Shown: piece by piece, positions 63,681 to 64,000 of the stretch | How positions within the stretch are numbered: position 1 is the first letter of the stretch | How the letters are laid out: every line of letters begins with the position of its first letter | NCBI GenBank assembly: GCA_016712745.1 | Contig: JADJQN010000003.1 | Location: 1,364,001-1,428,000, forward strand | Reading direction: 5' to 3' | Source of the DNA: Sandaracinaceae bacterium | GTDB taxonomy: Bacteria > Myxococcota_A > Polyangia > Polyangiales > JADJQN01 | Length of the DNA stretch: 64,000 nucleotides | Notes under the pieces: generated by a model | Database searches by the model: none | Told to the model about the DNA's origin: nothing | What the model saw: only the letters and a program-made list of their open reading frames with translations | Program-made: the position numbers and the translations under genes

Positions 63681-64000
63681 ATGCGCGGCATTTGCGCCAT
63701 GCTTCTCATCGCCGTGACGACGTTTGCGCCCCGTTTGGCACGCGCAGACATCTACCAATTCACCGACTCAGACGGCGTTGTGCATTACACAAACGTGCGT
63801 CCGCGTAGCGCCGGCTGGCGGGTGGTGATCCATGGGGACGCGCCCGGTCCCGAGCGAGCTACGGCGTCGCGCGATCGAATCCCGGCGCGCGATCGCTCTC
63901 CCGATCGCTACTCGCGTTACGACGCGCACATTCGCGAAGCGTCGCGGCTCTATCAACTACCCGAGTCGTTCATCCGCGCCGTCATGCGCGTCGAGAGTGA
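63681..64000 (+). CDS. Lytic transglycosylase with DUF4124-type N-terminus, 5' fragment
   Basis: The frame runs off the window edge; 106 residues are visible. A signal peptide (MRGICAMLLIAVTTFAPRLARA) is followed by a DUF4124-like segment DIYQFTDSDGVVHYTNVRP, a basic linker, and the start of an SLT domain, YDAHIREASRLYQLPESFIRAVMRVES, whose last Glu would be catalytic. Such enzymes cleave glycan strands in the periplasm. The assignment is firm although the catalytic domain is cut. Confidence 0.85.
   Translation, partial: MRGICAMLLIAVTTFAPRLARADIYQFTDSDGVVHYTNVRPRSAGWRVVIHGDAPGPERATASRDRIPARDRSPDRYSRYDAHIREASRLYQLPESFIRAVMRVES

Overview
The window looks like chromosomal DNA of a GC-rich, Gram-negative myxobacterium-like organism (Myxococcota / former Deltaproteobacteria). 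The reasons are the many secreted lipoproteins with Cys-rich repeats, PHM-like copper monooxygenase, DUF3570/DUF4266 and Met-zincin proteins, DAP-type peptidoglycan genes (dapF, L,D-transpeptidases) and a ruvCAB block. The species cannot be named from sequence alone. Genes are dense on both strands, often with 4-nt ATGA/GTGA overlaps. I see no rRNA, CRISPR array, transposase, phage or integrase.

Layout. 1-5 kb: the end of an L,D-transpeptidase and dapF (+), then ruvC-ruvA-ruvB and an unknown helical protein (-). 5-8 kb: amidase and class II photolyase. 8-13 kb: small lipoproteins and short conserved proteins, one with an apparent frameshift. 13-18 kb: a processive GT2 glycosyltransferase, a papain-type protease with two P-domains, and a CPBP membrane protease. 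18-24.6 kb: gltX interrupted by an in-frame TAA, an M16 peptidase pair (one active, one degenerate), a 23-bp perfect palindrome, a lipoprotein serpin and an SDR enzyme. 25-35 kb: an outer-membrane-type protein followed by two very large tandem Met-zincin lipoproteins, the first carrying a one-base frameshift. 35-39 kb: pdhA-pdhB-pdhC with an operator-like inverted repeat in front. 39-45 kb: di-heme cytochrome and Cys-rich lipoproteins, a GlcD-type flavoenzyme and the PHM-like protein. 44-49 kb: TANGO2-like, DHH-type, adenosine deaminase, TatD, tRNA-Gln and TrmH. 49-53 kb: a class A PBP coupled to an NtrY-like histidine kinase. 54-57 kb: a HemQ-type protein fused to a PCP_red domain, GtrA, a structured leader and metK with an added low-complexity tail. 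57-64 kb: a lipoprotein L,D-transpeptidase, an OmpA-like lipoprotein, nadB-DUF4266-DUF3570 and the start of a lytic transglycosylase.

The strongest theme is envelope and secretion biology. About sixteen predicted lipoproteins lie here, including metalloproteases, a cysteine protease, a serpin and two L,D-transpeptidases. The most system-like unit is the barrel-plus-two-giant-proteases operon at 25.1-35.3 kb. Three genes carry reading-frame lesions (gltX nonsense, two single-base frameshifts in C/G runs). These may be real decay but could equally be assembly errors, so they should be resolved first.
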